In this document: piece by piece, positions 28,440 through 36,950 of the stretch
How the letters are laid out: every line of letters starts with the position of its first letter
Position numbering within the stretch: the stretch's first letter is position 1
Source: Polyangiaceae bacterium
Lineage (GTDB): Bacteria; Myxococcota_A; Polyangia; Polyangiales; Polyangiaceae
Reading direction: 5' to 3'
Assembly: GCA_025936115.1 (NCBI GenBank)
Contig: JAICTZ010000010.1
Location: forward strand, 124,001 to 188,000
Length of the DNA: 64,000 nt
Made by a program: the position numbers and the translations under genes
Notes under the pieces: generated by a model
Databases searched by the model: none
What the model was told of the DNA's origin: nothing
The model's input: only the letters and a program-made list of their open reading frames with translations

Positions 28440-28481
28440 GCCCGCGGACCCGGCGCGCGGGCTGTGGCATGTAGAGTCGGA

Positions 28482-31457
28482 ATGCCGCTCGTGTTCCTGC
28501 CCGACGTGGAAAGGCTATTTCTGTGGGGGGAGAACACGACGTCGCGCGCAGTGTCCACGCTGGCTCGCGCGGGGCGCAACGCGCGGCACGAGCTCATGAC
28601 GCCCGACGGCGCGCGCGAGTGCGACGGCCTCGAGCTGTCGTTCGTCGAGACACTGACCACGCTCGCGACGCTCGCAACGACGGAAGTCGAGCCGCTGCCG
28701 CCGTCGGCGGCGATTTGGGTGCTCGCGACGAAGCTCGGGCTCGAGCTCGTCGCGCGCGAGCGCATCGTACCGATCCTTGCGCGGCGCGGCGACCGGACGC
28801 AAGCGCGCTGGGCGGCGGCGCTCTCGGCGAGCGAAGACAGTGCGCGCGTGACGGCGCTCGCCCTCAGCATGCCGCCCTCCGCTCACGCGGTTCCGATCGC
28901 GAGCGGAACGCCCGAGCTCTGGGCTCCCGAGGCGCTACTTCGCGCCTACCTCGACGCGGTGGTCGACGCGCTCGTGCGCTCGGCGCGCGGGGAGCCCAAG
29001 GCAGCTGGGCGTCCACTGACCAAGGCGGCACGCTGGGAAGACCGCTTCAGCGCGGCGCTCTCCGGCGACGAAAAGAGCTTCGACGCGCGCGGGTTCAGCG
29101 AGCGCTCGCTCGAGGGCGAGCTCGAGCGCTGGAGCAAGCCCGCGCTCGGTGCCCGCGATCGGCTGCGCGCCTGCTTTCGCCTGGAATTACCCGAGCCGGC
29201 GACGAACCCGTTTCGCCTGCGCTTCTTGCTGCAATCGCCCGACGATCCGAGCCTGATCGTGCCCGCGAGCGACGTGTGGCGCACGCAGAGCGCGAGTCTC
29301 GAAAAACTCGGTCGCGCCTTCCGCGATCCGCAAGAGACGCTGCTCGAAGCGCTCGGCCGAGCGAGTCGCCTGTGTTCGCCGATCGCGGCGGCACTCGAGC
29401 AGGCGCGCCCCGAGTCGATCGAGCTCGACCCCGCTCGGGCCTGGAGCTTTCTGCACGAGGGCGCGCCGCTGCTCGCGGAGGCGGGCTTCGGCGTCGTCCT
29501 GCCGAGCGAGCTCACACCGCGCGGACAACGTCGCCTGCGCTTGCGCATGCGCGTCGGCAAGATCACGAAAGCGGCCGGCGCGGTCGCGAGCGCTGGACTC
29601 GGGCTCGACGAGCTACTGACCGTCGATTGGCAAGCGCTCATCGGCGAGCATTCGCTGAGCGTGCGCGAGCTCGCGGCGCTCGCGGAGCGCAAATCCCCGC
29701 TCGTACGCTTTCGCGGAACCTGGGTCGTCGTCGATCCGGACGAGCTGTCGGAAATCCAAGCACGGCTCGCGCGGGGCCCGTCGCGCCTGACGCTACGTGA
29801 GGCGCTCCCCGTCGCGCTCGCGGGTGAGGCGCGTACCGGCGGCGTGACGAGCGAGGTCACGAGTGTCGGGCCGCTCAGCGGGCTCATCGAGCGACTCACG
29901 GCTGCGAGCTCGACGGAGTCTTCTGCGCCGCGCGCGCTCCACGCCACACTCCGTCCGTATCAAGCTCGGGGCTCGGCTTGGCTCACGACGATGGCGTCCC
30001 TCGGGCTCGGCGCCTGCCTCGCCGACGACATGGGCCTCGGCAAAACGGTCCAGCTCATTGCGTTCCTGCTAAAGCGGCTCGAAACGTCGCCCGGAGACAC
30101 GCGCCCGATGTTGCTCGTCGCGCCGACTTCGGTGGTCGGCAATTGGGAACGCGAGCTCGAGCGCTTTGCGCCCTCACTGCGCGTGAAGGCGCACTACGGG
30201 CCAAGCCGCGCGCGCACGCCGGCCGAGCTCCCGGAGGACGCGACGCTCCTGCTCACGACGTACGGCTGTTTACGCCGCGATCTCGAGCTCCTCGCTGCAG
30301 CGTCCTGGTCGGTCGTCGCGCTCGACGAAGCGCAAAACGTGAAGAACGCCGCCTCGGCGACGGCGCGAGCTGCCCGAACGCTGCGCGCCGACGTGCGCTT
30401 CGCGCTCACCGGTACCCCCGTAGAAAATCGCCTCGCCGAGCTGTGGTCGCTGCTCGAATTCGCCAATCCCGGACTGCTCGGACCCCTGGAGACGTTTCGG
30501 CGCGAATACGCGCTGCCGATCGAGCGCTACGGCAACGAAGAGGCGGCGGCGCGCCTGCGCCGCATGGTCGCGCCGTTCGTTCTGCGCCGGCTCAAGAGCG
30601 ACCCCGCGATCGTGCGCGACCTGCCGGCCAAGAACGAAATGAAGGTCGTCTGCACGCTCACGCGCGAACAGGCGACGCTCTACAAAGCCGTCGTCGACGA
30701 GGAGCTCCGTCGTATTGCGCAGAGCGAAGGCATCGAACGCAAAGGTCGCGTGCTCGCGCTTTTGACGCGCACCAAACAAATCTGCAATCACCCCGCGCAG
30801 TACCTGGGCGAGAAGGGGCCGCTCCCCGAACGCTCCGGCAAGCTCGCCCGCGCGAGCGAAATGCTCGAGGAAGCACTGAGCGCCGGCGACAAAGCCCTCG
30901 TTTTTACCCAATTTCGCGAGATGGGCGAGCACCTCACGGCCCATTTCAGCTCCACGCTCGGTGTCGAAGTTTCGTTCTTGCACGGTGGCACGTCGAAGAG
31001 CGCGCGCGATCGCATGGTGCGGCGCTTTCAGGAGGAGCCGCACGGTCCGCGCATCTTCGTGCTCTCGCTCAAGGCCGGCGGCACCGGCCTGAACCTCACG
31101 GCCGCAAGCCACGTCTTTCATTACGACCGCTGGTGGAACCCGGCCGTCGAAGACCAAGCGACCGATCGCGCCTACCGCATCGGCCAGACGCGCGCCGTGC
31201 AAGTCCACAAACTCGTCTGCGCGGGCACCGTAGAAGAGAAGATCGATCGCTTACTCGAGCAAAAGCGGGCGCTCGCAGCCAAGGTCGTGTCGGCGGGCGA
31301 ACAATGGATCACCGAGCTCGGGACCGGTGAGCTCCGCGAGCTGTTTGCGCTCTCGGACGGCGCGGTCGTCTCCGACGACGACGACGCCCCTGCGAACGGC
31401 CGAGCGCGCGCTCGCAAAGCAAAAGCCGCCGCGCGGGGTCGCGAGGCGCGGCCATGA
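28482..31457 (+). CDS. SNF2-family DEAD/DEAH-like helicase
   Basis: A 991-residue SWI2/SNF2 ATPase. An N-terminal region (about 1-480) of bacterial SNF2-associated type precedes the ATPase core: motif I DDMGLGKT (515-522), motif II DEAQ (615-618), motif III LTGTPVENRL, then in the second lobe VFTQFREMGEHL, FLHGGTSKSARD, 'FVLSLKAGGTGLNLT' (motif V) and DQATDRAYRIGQTRAV (motif VI). It should translocate on double-stranded DNA and remodel or displace bound proteins. Its stop overlaps the SWIM gene by 4 nt, a pairing seen in many bacteria. Confidence 0.96.
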   Translation: MPLVFLPDVERLFLWGENTTSRAVSTLARAGRNARHELMTPDGARECDGLELSFVETLTTLATLATTEVEPLPPSAAIWVLATKLGLELVARERIVPILARRGDRTQARWAAALSASEDSARVTALALSMPPSAHAVPIASGTPELWAPEALLRAYLDAVVDALVRSARGEPKAAGRPLTKAARWEDRFSAALSGDEKSFDARGFSERSLEGELERWSKPALGARDRLRACFRLELPEPATNPFRLRFLLQSPDDPSLIVPASDVWRTQSASLEKLGRAFRDPQETLLEALGRASRLCSPIAAALEQARPESIELDPARAWSFLHEGAPLLAEAGFGVVLPSELTPRGQRRLRLRMRVGKITKAAGAVASAGLGLDELLTVDWQALIGEHSLSVRELAALAERKSPLVRFRGTWVVVDPDELSEIQARLARGPSRLTLREALPVALAGEARTGGVTSEVTSVGPLSGLIERLTAASSTESSAPRALHATLRPYQARGSAWLTTMASLGLGACLADDMGLGKTVQLIAFLLKRLETSPGDTRPMLLVAPTSVVGNWERELERFAPSLRVKAHYGPSRARTPAELPEDATLLLTTYGCLRRDLELLAAASWSVVALDEAQNVKNAASATARAARTLRADVRFALTGTPVENRLAELWSLLEFANPGLLGPLETFRREYALPIERYGNEEAAARLRRMVAPFVLRRLKSDPAIVRDLPAKNEMKVVCTLTREQATLYKAVVDEELRRIAQSEGIERKGRVLALLTRTKQICNHPAQYLGEKGPLPERSGKLARASEMLEEALSAGDKALVFTQFREMGEHLTAHFSSTLGVEVSFLHGGTSKSARDRMVRRFQEEPHGPRIFVLSLKAGGTGLNLTAASHVFHYDRWWNPAVEDQATDRAYRIGQTRAVQVHKLVCAGTVEEKIDRLLEQKRALAAKVVSAGEQWITELGTGELRELFALSDGAVVSDDDDAPANGRARARKAKAAARGREARP

Positions 31458-32449
31458 AGCCCTGGGAGTTCGAGTGGCGCCGCGCCAGCAAGCAGCCGCC
31501 GCCGGAGCACGGCATCAAGGTCAAGAAGGCGGGCAGCACGTGGTGGGGCCAGCGCTGGCTCGACGCGCTCGAGCTGGTGCTCCGCGGCGATGCCGGTCGA
31601 CTCGCGCGCGGCCGGAGCTACGCCCGCACCGGACGCGCCCACGATCTGAACGTCACGGGCGGCTCGATCACGGCGCAGGTCACGGGCTCGCGTCCCACGC
31701 CGTACACCGTGCAAATCGAGCTGCGCGCGCTCGACGAGGCGACCTGGACGCGGACGCTCGCCGCGATGGCCGAGAAGGCGCAGTTCTCCGCCGAGCTCCT
31801 TGCCGGACGCATGCCGGAGGCGATCGACGACGTCTTTCAGGCGGCAGGCGCGAGTCTGTTCCCCCGCGAGCGGGCCGACCTCGTCACCGACTGTTCGTGT
31901 CCGGATTCGGGTGATCCCTGCAAGCACGTCGCCGCCACGCACTACGTGCTCGGGGAAGCACTCGACCGCGATCCGTTCTTGTTGTTCGAGCTCCGTGGCA
32001 AGACCCGTGATCAAGTGCTCGCCGCGCTCCGCGCCGCGCGTGCCGCGAAGACGCCGCCTGCGTCCTCACCGCGCGCCAAACGCGGCGCGAAGAAAGCTGC
32101 CCTCGAGGCGCCAAGAACCGCGCACGCCTCAGCGCGGTCGAAAGCTCCGCGCGTGACGGCCGAGACCTACGACAGACTGCCAAGCGCCCTACCCTCGCTC
32201 CATTTCTCCTTCGACGAGCCCGTCACGCACGGCGCGATGCTGAAGCAGCTCGGCGCTCCGGCGGCATGGCAAGGCGCGCAGAGTCTCGCCGATGCGCTGA
32301 GTCCACTCTTGTCGGCCGCCTCCGAAGCCGCGCGACGCATCGCGCAGAGCGAGCCGGCCGCGCCCGAACCTACTCCGACAAAAGCAGCACGTTTTCGCAG
32401 CTCTTCGGCGTCGAAGCCGCGGAACAAGAAATCGACTCGACCTCGCTGA
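31454..32449 (+). CDS. SWIM zinc finger protein
   Basis: A 331-residue protein with the opening 'WWGQRWLDALE', the usual N-terminal segment of SWIM partners of SNF2 enzymes, and a complete SWIM zinc motif C147-x-C149-x6-C156-x-H158. The C-terminus is Lys/Arg/Ala-rich and may contact DNA. It is coupled to the SNF2 gene (ATGA), so the two probably form a complex. Its last 80 nt overlap the lipoprotein gene on the opposite strand, and a C-terminal frame error cannot be excluded. Confidence 0.9.
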   Translation: MKPWEFEWRRASKQPPPEHGIKVKKAGSTWWGQRWLDALELVLRGDAGRLARGRSYARTGRAHDLNVTGGSITAQVTGSRPTPYTVQIELRALDEATWTRTLAAMAEKAQFSAELLAGRMPEAIDDVFQAAGASLFPRERADLVTDCSCPDSGDPCKHVAATHYVLGEALDRDPFLLFELRGKTRDQVLAALRAARAAKTPPASSPRAKRGAKKAALEAPRTAHASARSKAPRVTAETYDRLPSALPSLHFSFDEPVTHGAMLKQLGAPAAWQGAQSLADALSPLLSAASEAARRIAQSEPAAPEPTPTKAARFRSSSASKPRNKKSTRPR

Positions 32450-32978
32450 TGCACTGATCCAGGTTCGGCTGCACCCCGATCGCCTTGCTGCAGTCGATTT
32501 CACTCGGCGCCTGCGTCTCGCAGTCCGTGGCGCTGCCCGCTCCGCAGCGCTCGCCGGCAGCGCAAAAGGTGGACACATACGTTTGGCAAGCCGCGATAGC
32601 CGGAGCCGGATCGGCCATGTCGACCAAATCGCAACCGGCAAGGTCGCTCGTTGCCGAGCACGAAGCGCTCGTCAGCGCTTGCGTACAGCGTGTCGCTTCG
32701 TCGTCGGACGCGCAGGTGATCGCGCGCGCTTGCGCAATGCAATCGCACTGCACGAGCGTCCCGCACTTGCCGGCGTAGTTGCAGATCGCCTGTTGCCACG
32801 CGTGACAAGCGTCACTGCCGCGCGCGTCCGCCGGCACCGAACACGTCGGTGCCTTGTCGTCGTCGTCGTCGCCGCCGTGGCACCCGACGACGAGCGCGCA
32901 GAGTACGAGCGGTACGCCTCGCAGCCAACGCCCCTCACCGAAGCCGAGCACCCTCGAAGCCAAGCGTTCTAAGCCCAT
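32370..32978 (-). CDS. Cys-rich lipoprotein of unknown function
   Basis: A 202-residue lipoprotein with signal peptide and lipobox LVVGC, then a run of five aspartates and about 18 further cysteines spaced in pairs. I recognise no domain. ATG 32978 has a GGAG ribosome site eight nt upstream. The gene end overlaps the SWIM gene tail to tail by 80 nt, which is long for a convergent pair. The 244 bases between its start and the DksA-like gene at 33223 show no gene. Confidence 0.8.
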   Translation of the reverse strand: MGLERLASRVLGFGEGRWLRGVPLVLCALVVGCHGGDDDDDKAPTCSVPADARGSDACHAWQQAICNYAGKCGTLVQCDCIAQARAITCASDDEATRCTQALTSASCSATSDLAGCDLVDMADPAPAIAACQTYVSTFCAAGERCGAGSATDCETQAPSEIDCSKAIGVQPNLDQCISEVESISCSAASTPKSCENVLLLSE

Positions 32979-33222
32979 CTGAACTTCTCCTCCGGACCCT
33001 AATGGCAGCCACCAGCGTACGAGCGTAGCTCAACCACAGCTTGTCTTCTGCCTTTTTGCGCGCGCCGAGTGACCGGCGGGAGCTTTTGTCACGCCCGAAT
33101 CCCGCGGCCGCTGGCTCGTGTTTCGTCCGGAGAGCGTGGCGGAGGCTCCACCCACCTCGGCGTCGTGCCGGCGGCGCGAGCGGCACTTGACGGGGGCTCT
33201 CGAACAGCCGAGGAGAGTTTTC

Positions 33223-33579
33223 ATGTCGCTCACCGCCAAACAAATTGCCGAGCTCCGAACACGCTTGGTCGCCGAGCGAGCCCGCCTGCAAGCTGATGTC
33301 TCGACGCTCTCACCTCTGCGCGACACGGAAGCGAGCGTCGGCGACGAAATGGACGAGGCCGAATCGAGCCTCGAACAGCACGAGGCCATCGGCCGCGCCG
33401 AGCGCGATCGCACCCACTTGACGGACGTCGAGGCAGCGCTCGCTAAAATCGAAGCGGGCACCTACGGCGTGAGCGAGCTCTCGGGCGAACCGATCGAATA
33501 CCCGCGTCTGTCCGCGGTGCCCTGGGCGCGTTACACCGCGCAAGAGCAAGAAGAGATCGAGCGCGCCGCACGACGCTGA
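33223..33579 (+). CDS. TraR/DksA-like protein lacking all zinc-binding cysteines
   Basis: A 118-residue protein with the DksA plan: a helical hairpin (about 5-75, with an acidic DEMDEAESSLEQHE tip region) and the C-terminal segment ALAKIEAGTYGVSELSGEPI...RLSAVPWARYTAQEQEEIE. In DksA and TraR this segment holds four cysteines of a zinc finger; here they are Ser, Ser, Tyr/Thr and Gln, and the protein has no cysteine at all. It could still bind the RNA polymerase secondary channel as cysteine-poor DksA forms do. A GAGAG ribosome site precedes the ATG. It stands alone. Confidence 0.88.
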   Translation: MSLTAKQIAELRTRLVAERARLQADVSTLSPLRDTEASVGDEMDEAESSLEQHEAIGRAERDRTHLTDVEAALAKIEAGTYGVSELSGEPIEYPRLSAVPWARYTAQEQEEIERAARR

Positions 33580-33783
33580 CTGCCGAGCGCGAGCCGAGGC
33601 AGGCGCAGCGGCGGGAGGACGAGCGCGGCAGCGCGCGACGTGTCATACTCGCGCTGCGCCGCTCATTTCGGCGCGACGATGCGCTGAGTCACCGATCCCA
33701 AGTCCACCACGAGAACGACGGCGTTCTCTGAACGTGAACCGCGCGCCCCCCCTGCGTGCGCCCTTTGGAATTCGGAGTGACTC

Positions 33784-35274
33784 ATGACCGTGCTCAGATT
33801 GCACGCGGTCGGCGCCGCGTGGGCGTCGACTCCGCTGTTCGATTCCGTATCCCTCGTGCTCGAGCGCGGCCTCTACGGCCTCGTCGGGGCGAATGGAGCG
33901 GGCAAGACGACGCTGTTGTCGCTGTTGGCCGGCGAGGTTCGACCGCATGAAGGGCGCGTCGTGCTCTGCCCGGAAGACGCGGTGGTCGCCTATTGCCGGC
34001 AAAACGTCGACGCGCGTAGCGACGACATCGACGCGCTCGCCGTTCGCGACGACGGGCTCGGCGCCGAGCTCCGCGGACGCTTGCGGCTCGAGCCGAGCGA
34101 ACTCGAACGCTGGACCACGCTCTCGCCCGGAGAGCGCAAGCGCTGGCAAATTGCCGCTGCGCTCGCGCGCGAGCCCGATCTGCTCTTGCTCGACGAACCG
34201 ACGAATCATCTCGACGCCGACGCGCGCAAGCGGCTGCTCGACGCGCTCCGCCGCTTCACGGGACTCGGGGTGCTCGTCTCACACGACCGTCTCGTGCTCG
34301 ACGCCGTCACGACGGCGACGCTCCGCGTCCACCGCCGCGGCGTGACGCTCTGGCCCGGCCGCTTTTCCGCGGCGAAAGCGCTGTGGGAACGCGCACGCGC
34401 CGGAGAAGAGGCCGCACACGCGGTGGCGCGCGAACGCGTGCGAACGCTGGAGGCGGAGCTCGACGCCGCGCGACGGACCCAGGGCGCAGCGACGCGCAAC
34501 GTGAGCGTGCGGGCTCGCATGAAAAATCGCAACGACAGCGACGCCCGCGGCATCCTCGCGACGACGAAAGCACAATGGGCCTCCTCGAAAGCGGGACGCG
34601 TCACGGCGTGCGCGCGCACCGAGCTCGAGCGCGCGCAAAAAGCCGTGCCCGTCGTCGAGCGCGACCTGACGCTCGGCGGCAAGATCTTCGCGACGTACGA
34701 GCGCGCGCCCGCCCAGATCCTGTTTCACCTGCATGCAGACGCGCTCGCACGCGGCTCCCACGTCGTGCTCCGTAACGTGCGGCTCACGCTGGGGCGCGAA
34801 GAACGCGTCCGCGTCGAGGGCGCAAACGGCGCGGGGAAGACCACCCTGCTCGAAGCCCTGATGCGGTCGCACCCGCGGCCCGAGCGGCTCTTGTATTTGC
34901 CGCAAGAGCTCAGCGCGGACGCGAAGGCCACCGCGCTCGCGGAGCTACGCGCGGCAGGTGCGGCAGCGCGCGGTCGCGTCCTTTCGATCGTCGCCGCGCT
35001 CGGCAGCGAGCCCGAGCGCGTGCTCGCCGCCGAGGCGACTCACCTCTCGCCGGGTGAAGCGCGCAAGCTCGTGCTCGCTTTGGCGCTGTCGCGGCAGGTG
35101 TGGGCGCTCGTCATGGACGAACCGACGAACCACCTCGACCTGCCGAGCATCGAGCGGCTCGAAGCGGCGCTCGCGGGTTATCCGGGCACCATCGTGCTCG
35201 TGACGCACGACGAGGCGTTCGCGCAACGTGTCACGACGCGCTCGCTCCGTGTGGAGGGCGGAAGCGTGGCGTGA
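33784..35274 (+). CDS. ABC-F family ATPase
   Basis: A 496-residue soluble protein with two ABC ATPase domains and no membrane segment. Domain 1 has Walker A GANGAGKTT, signature LSPGERKRWQIA and Walker B LLLLDEPTNHLD; domain 2 has Walker A GANGAGKTT, signature LSPGEARKLVLA and Walker B ALVMDEPTNHLD. The basic linker between them carries long Arg/Glu helices. ABC-F proteins act on the ribosome in translation control or antibiotic protection; which one this is cannot be told. The 200 bases before it show no gene. Confidence 0.93.
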   Translation: MTVLRLHAVGAAWASTPLFDSVSLVLERGLYGLVGANGAGKTTLLSLLAGEVRPHEGRVVLCPEDAVVAYCRQNVDARSDDIDALAVRDDGLGAELRGRLRLEPSELERWTTLSPGERKRWQIAAALAREPDLLLLDEPTNHLDADARKRLLDALRRFTGLGVLVSHDRLVLDAVTTATLRVHRRGVTLWPGRFSAAKALWERARAGEEAAHAVARERVRTLEAELDAARRTQGAATRNVSVRARMKNRNDSDARGILATTKAQWASSKAGRVTACARTELERAQKAVPVVERDLTLGGKIFATYERAPAQILFHLHADALARGSHVVLRNVRLTLGREERVRVEGANGAGKTTLLEALMRSHPRPERLLYLPQELSADAKATALAELRAAGAAARGRVLSIVAALGSEPERVLAAEATHLSPGEARKLVLALALSRQVWALVMDEPTNHLDLPSIERLEAALAGYPGTIVLVTHDEAFAQRVTTRSLRVEGGSVA

Positions 35275-35352
35275 AGGTGCCGCCGCCGAGCGCGCGGCAG
35301 GGCGCTCATGGCGGTTCCCCCGCCGCGAGGCGCGACGCCAGATGCAACCGGG

Positions 35353-35384
35353 CGCCAAACTTTCGCTATCAATGCGCCAAACTG
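35353..35384 (+). promoter_or_regulatory. direct repeat GCGCCAAACT, two copies 22 bp apart
   Basis: The 10-nt sequence GCGCCAAACT occurs at 35353-35362 and 35375-35384. The copies are in phase on the helix (22 bp apart) and lie about 80-110 nt upstream of the lipoprotein gene at 35462. They could be activator sites; no protein is implicated. Confidence 0.35.
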
Positions 35385-35461
35385 CCGCGACTCGCCGCTC
35401 TTCCCGCGCTCAGACACGTAATGCGTGAGAAATCCTCCGGGTTCGAGCAGGATGCCGGCCC

Positions 35462-36139
35462 ATGGCATTCACCGTTCGCTCGTCCACGGTCCCGTTGATC
35501 CTCTCGTGCGCCGCGCTCCTCTTTGGCTGCAAAGAGGAACCGAAAAAGGAAGAGCCGGCGCCGGCACCGAGCGCAAGCGTGGCGGCCGTCGCGTCGAGCA
35601 CCCCTCCGCCCGCGCCTCCACCCGCACCGCCCAAACCGCGCGAAGATTGTCCCGAAGGCTCGAGTGGACTTGGCACCTCCGCCGATCCCTGCAAAGGCAG
35701 CGGTGACTCGCGCATGATGGAAGTAAAATGGACCGGCAAGACGACGGACGAAGGCCCGAAGTTCGCCGTCACCAACAAAACCAAAAAGGCGATCCTCTAC
35801 GGCTCGGTCGCCGTCTACTTCTACGATAAGGCCGGCAAACAGCTCGAAGTCACCTACGGCGGCAAACCCCGACCGATGCAAATCTGCTCGGGCAACATCT
35901 TCGCCGGCGCCGTGAAGCCCGAAGAAAAGATCTTCGTCTTCTTTTCGTGCGTGAAGAAGGACCACGTCCCTGAAGGCACCGCCGCGATTGAAGCGGAGGC
36001 CAAGGGCGTCGGGTTCGCAAACGAAGCCGGCACGGAGAATGAGTTCTACTGGTCGAACATGGATCTCGTGCCCGACCAGCGCCCGAAGGGCGGCGTCAAG
36101 GTCAAGGGCGGCGCGAAGACCAAGAGCGCGAAGAAATAG
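35462..36139 (+). CDS. lipoprotein of unknown function
   Basis: A 225-residue lipoprotein with lipobox LLFGC (Cys 23), a Lys/Glu- then Pro/Ala-rich linker (about 24-60), and a compact C-terminal domain with strands such as 'KFAVTNKTKKAILYGSVAVYFYDKAGKQL', which resembles an Ig-like or FxLYD-type beta sandwich. It has two cysteines, ends in a Lys-rich tail and its codons are richer in Lys (AAG/AAA) than its neighbours. The function is unknown. Confidence 0.8.
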   Translation: MAFTVRSSTVPLILSCAALLFGCKEEPKKEEPAPAPSASVAAVASSTPPPAPPPAPPKPREDCPEGSSGLGTSADPCKGSGDSRMMEVKWTGKTTDEGPKFAVTNKTKKAILYGSVAVYFYDKAGKQLEVTYGGKPRPMQICSGNIFAGAVKPEEKIFVFFSCVKKDHVPEGTAAIEAEAKGVGFANEAGTENEFYWSNMDLVPDQRPKGGVKVKGGAKTKSAKK

Positions 36140-36255
36140 CGGAAGGTCCGTGCGGCGGGGGGGCTGGCGTGGGCGCTCGGCATGACCCGGCCGAGCGCCG
36201 ACGGCAACCTCGGGAGACGCGTCGATCGATGCGCGTAGCTCGCGTCCCGAGGTCG

Positions 36256-36429
36256 CTAAAACCAGCCCATCTGCACGTTGCCGCCGAGGACCACGCCACC
36301 AATGTCGTCGGCTTGGTAGCGAAAGGATTCCACGGCCGTTGCGACGCGGTACCCCGCGGTCGGGCTGAAGCGCAGCCAGCGCGTTGCATTGACCTGAATC
36401 GAAACGTCCGGCTGACCGCGCGGGCTCAC
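36256..36429 (-). pseudogene. 3' remnant of an outer-membrane beta-barrel protein gene
   Basis: A 57-codon frame reads through NATRWLRFSPTAGYRVATAVES and ends NVQMGWF. Alternating hydrophobic residues, Arg-Trp in the strand and a terminal Phe are the usual features of the last strands of an outer-membrane protein. No upstream part is present: the frame begins at a GTG that overlaps the stop of doxX (GTGA), so the 5' part has probably been replaced by that gene. It could be expressed as a short coupled peptide, but a decayed gene is more likely. The 116 bases between 36140 and 36255 show nothing else. Confidence 0.45.
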
Positions 36430-36869
36430 GTGGCGGCCGCGTGCGATCCACCGACACGCGCCGCGACTTCACGCTTCGCTTGACTGTCGCGAGCGAAGAG
36501 CGGCGCAAACGCCTGTCGGTAGTACCAAGCTAGGTGCAGCTCGGTGGCGAGCACGACCAATGCGAGGGGCAAGCCGGCCGGCGCGAGCAACGTGTGGAAG
36601 GCGACGATGTTGACGACGATGGGGGCCAGCACGACGAGCGCGAACGGCACCGCGGTGCGCGTGAGGAGCAACACGCCGGCCACGACCTCGATCGTCTTGA
36701 TCAGCGGGAACACGTAGCCTGACGCGAAGAGCGCGCCCGCGAACGCTGCCGCGGCAGGAGGCGCACTCGGCTGCGGCAGGAAATGCAGGAAGAAGTTGAG
36801 ACCGAAGACCGCAAAGACGAGTCCGAGCAGCAGGCGCGAGCCGGTAGCGAGACGATGCTTCCAATTCAT
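36426..36869 (-). CDS. DoxX-family membrane protein
   Basis: A 147-residue membrane protein with four hydrophobic helices (starting RLLLGLVFAVFGLNFFLHF; then FPLIKTIEVVAGVLLL; ALVVLAPIVVNIVAFH; LALVVLATELHLAWYY), matching the DoxX family. A GGAGG site precedes ATG 36869. It is divergent from the LysR regulator at 36951, which probably controls it. DoxX proteins have been linked to redox or sulfur stress; the role here is unknown. Confidence 0.88.
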   Translation of the reverse strand: MNWKHRLATGSRLLLGLVFAVFGLNFFLHFLPQPSAPPAAAAFAGALFASGYVFPLIKTIEVVAGVLLLTRTAVPFALVVLAPIVVNIVAFHTLLAPAGLPLALVVLATELHLAWYYRQAFAPLFARDSQAKREVAARVGGSHAAAT

Positions 36870-36950
36870 GGCGAAACCTCCGTGTCGGAGTAATGTGCGT
36901 TTTTGCTCCGCTTGCGGTAGTCGGCGTCGAAGCAACAAACTATTGCGCTA

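Noticed and set aside
36169..36483. 104-codon plus-strand frame between the lipoprotein and doxX genes
   Set aside because: It runs opposite the beta-barrel remnant and doxX and shows no recognisable features.
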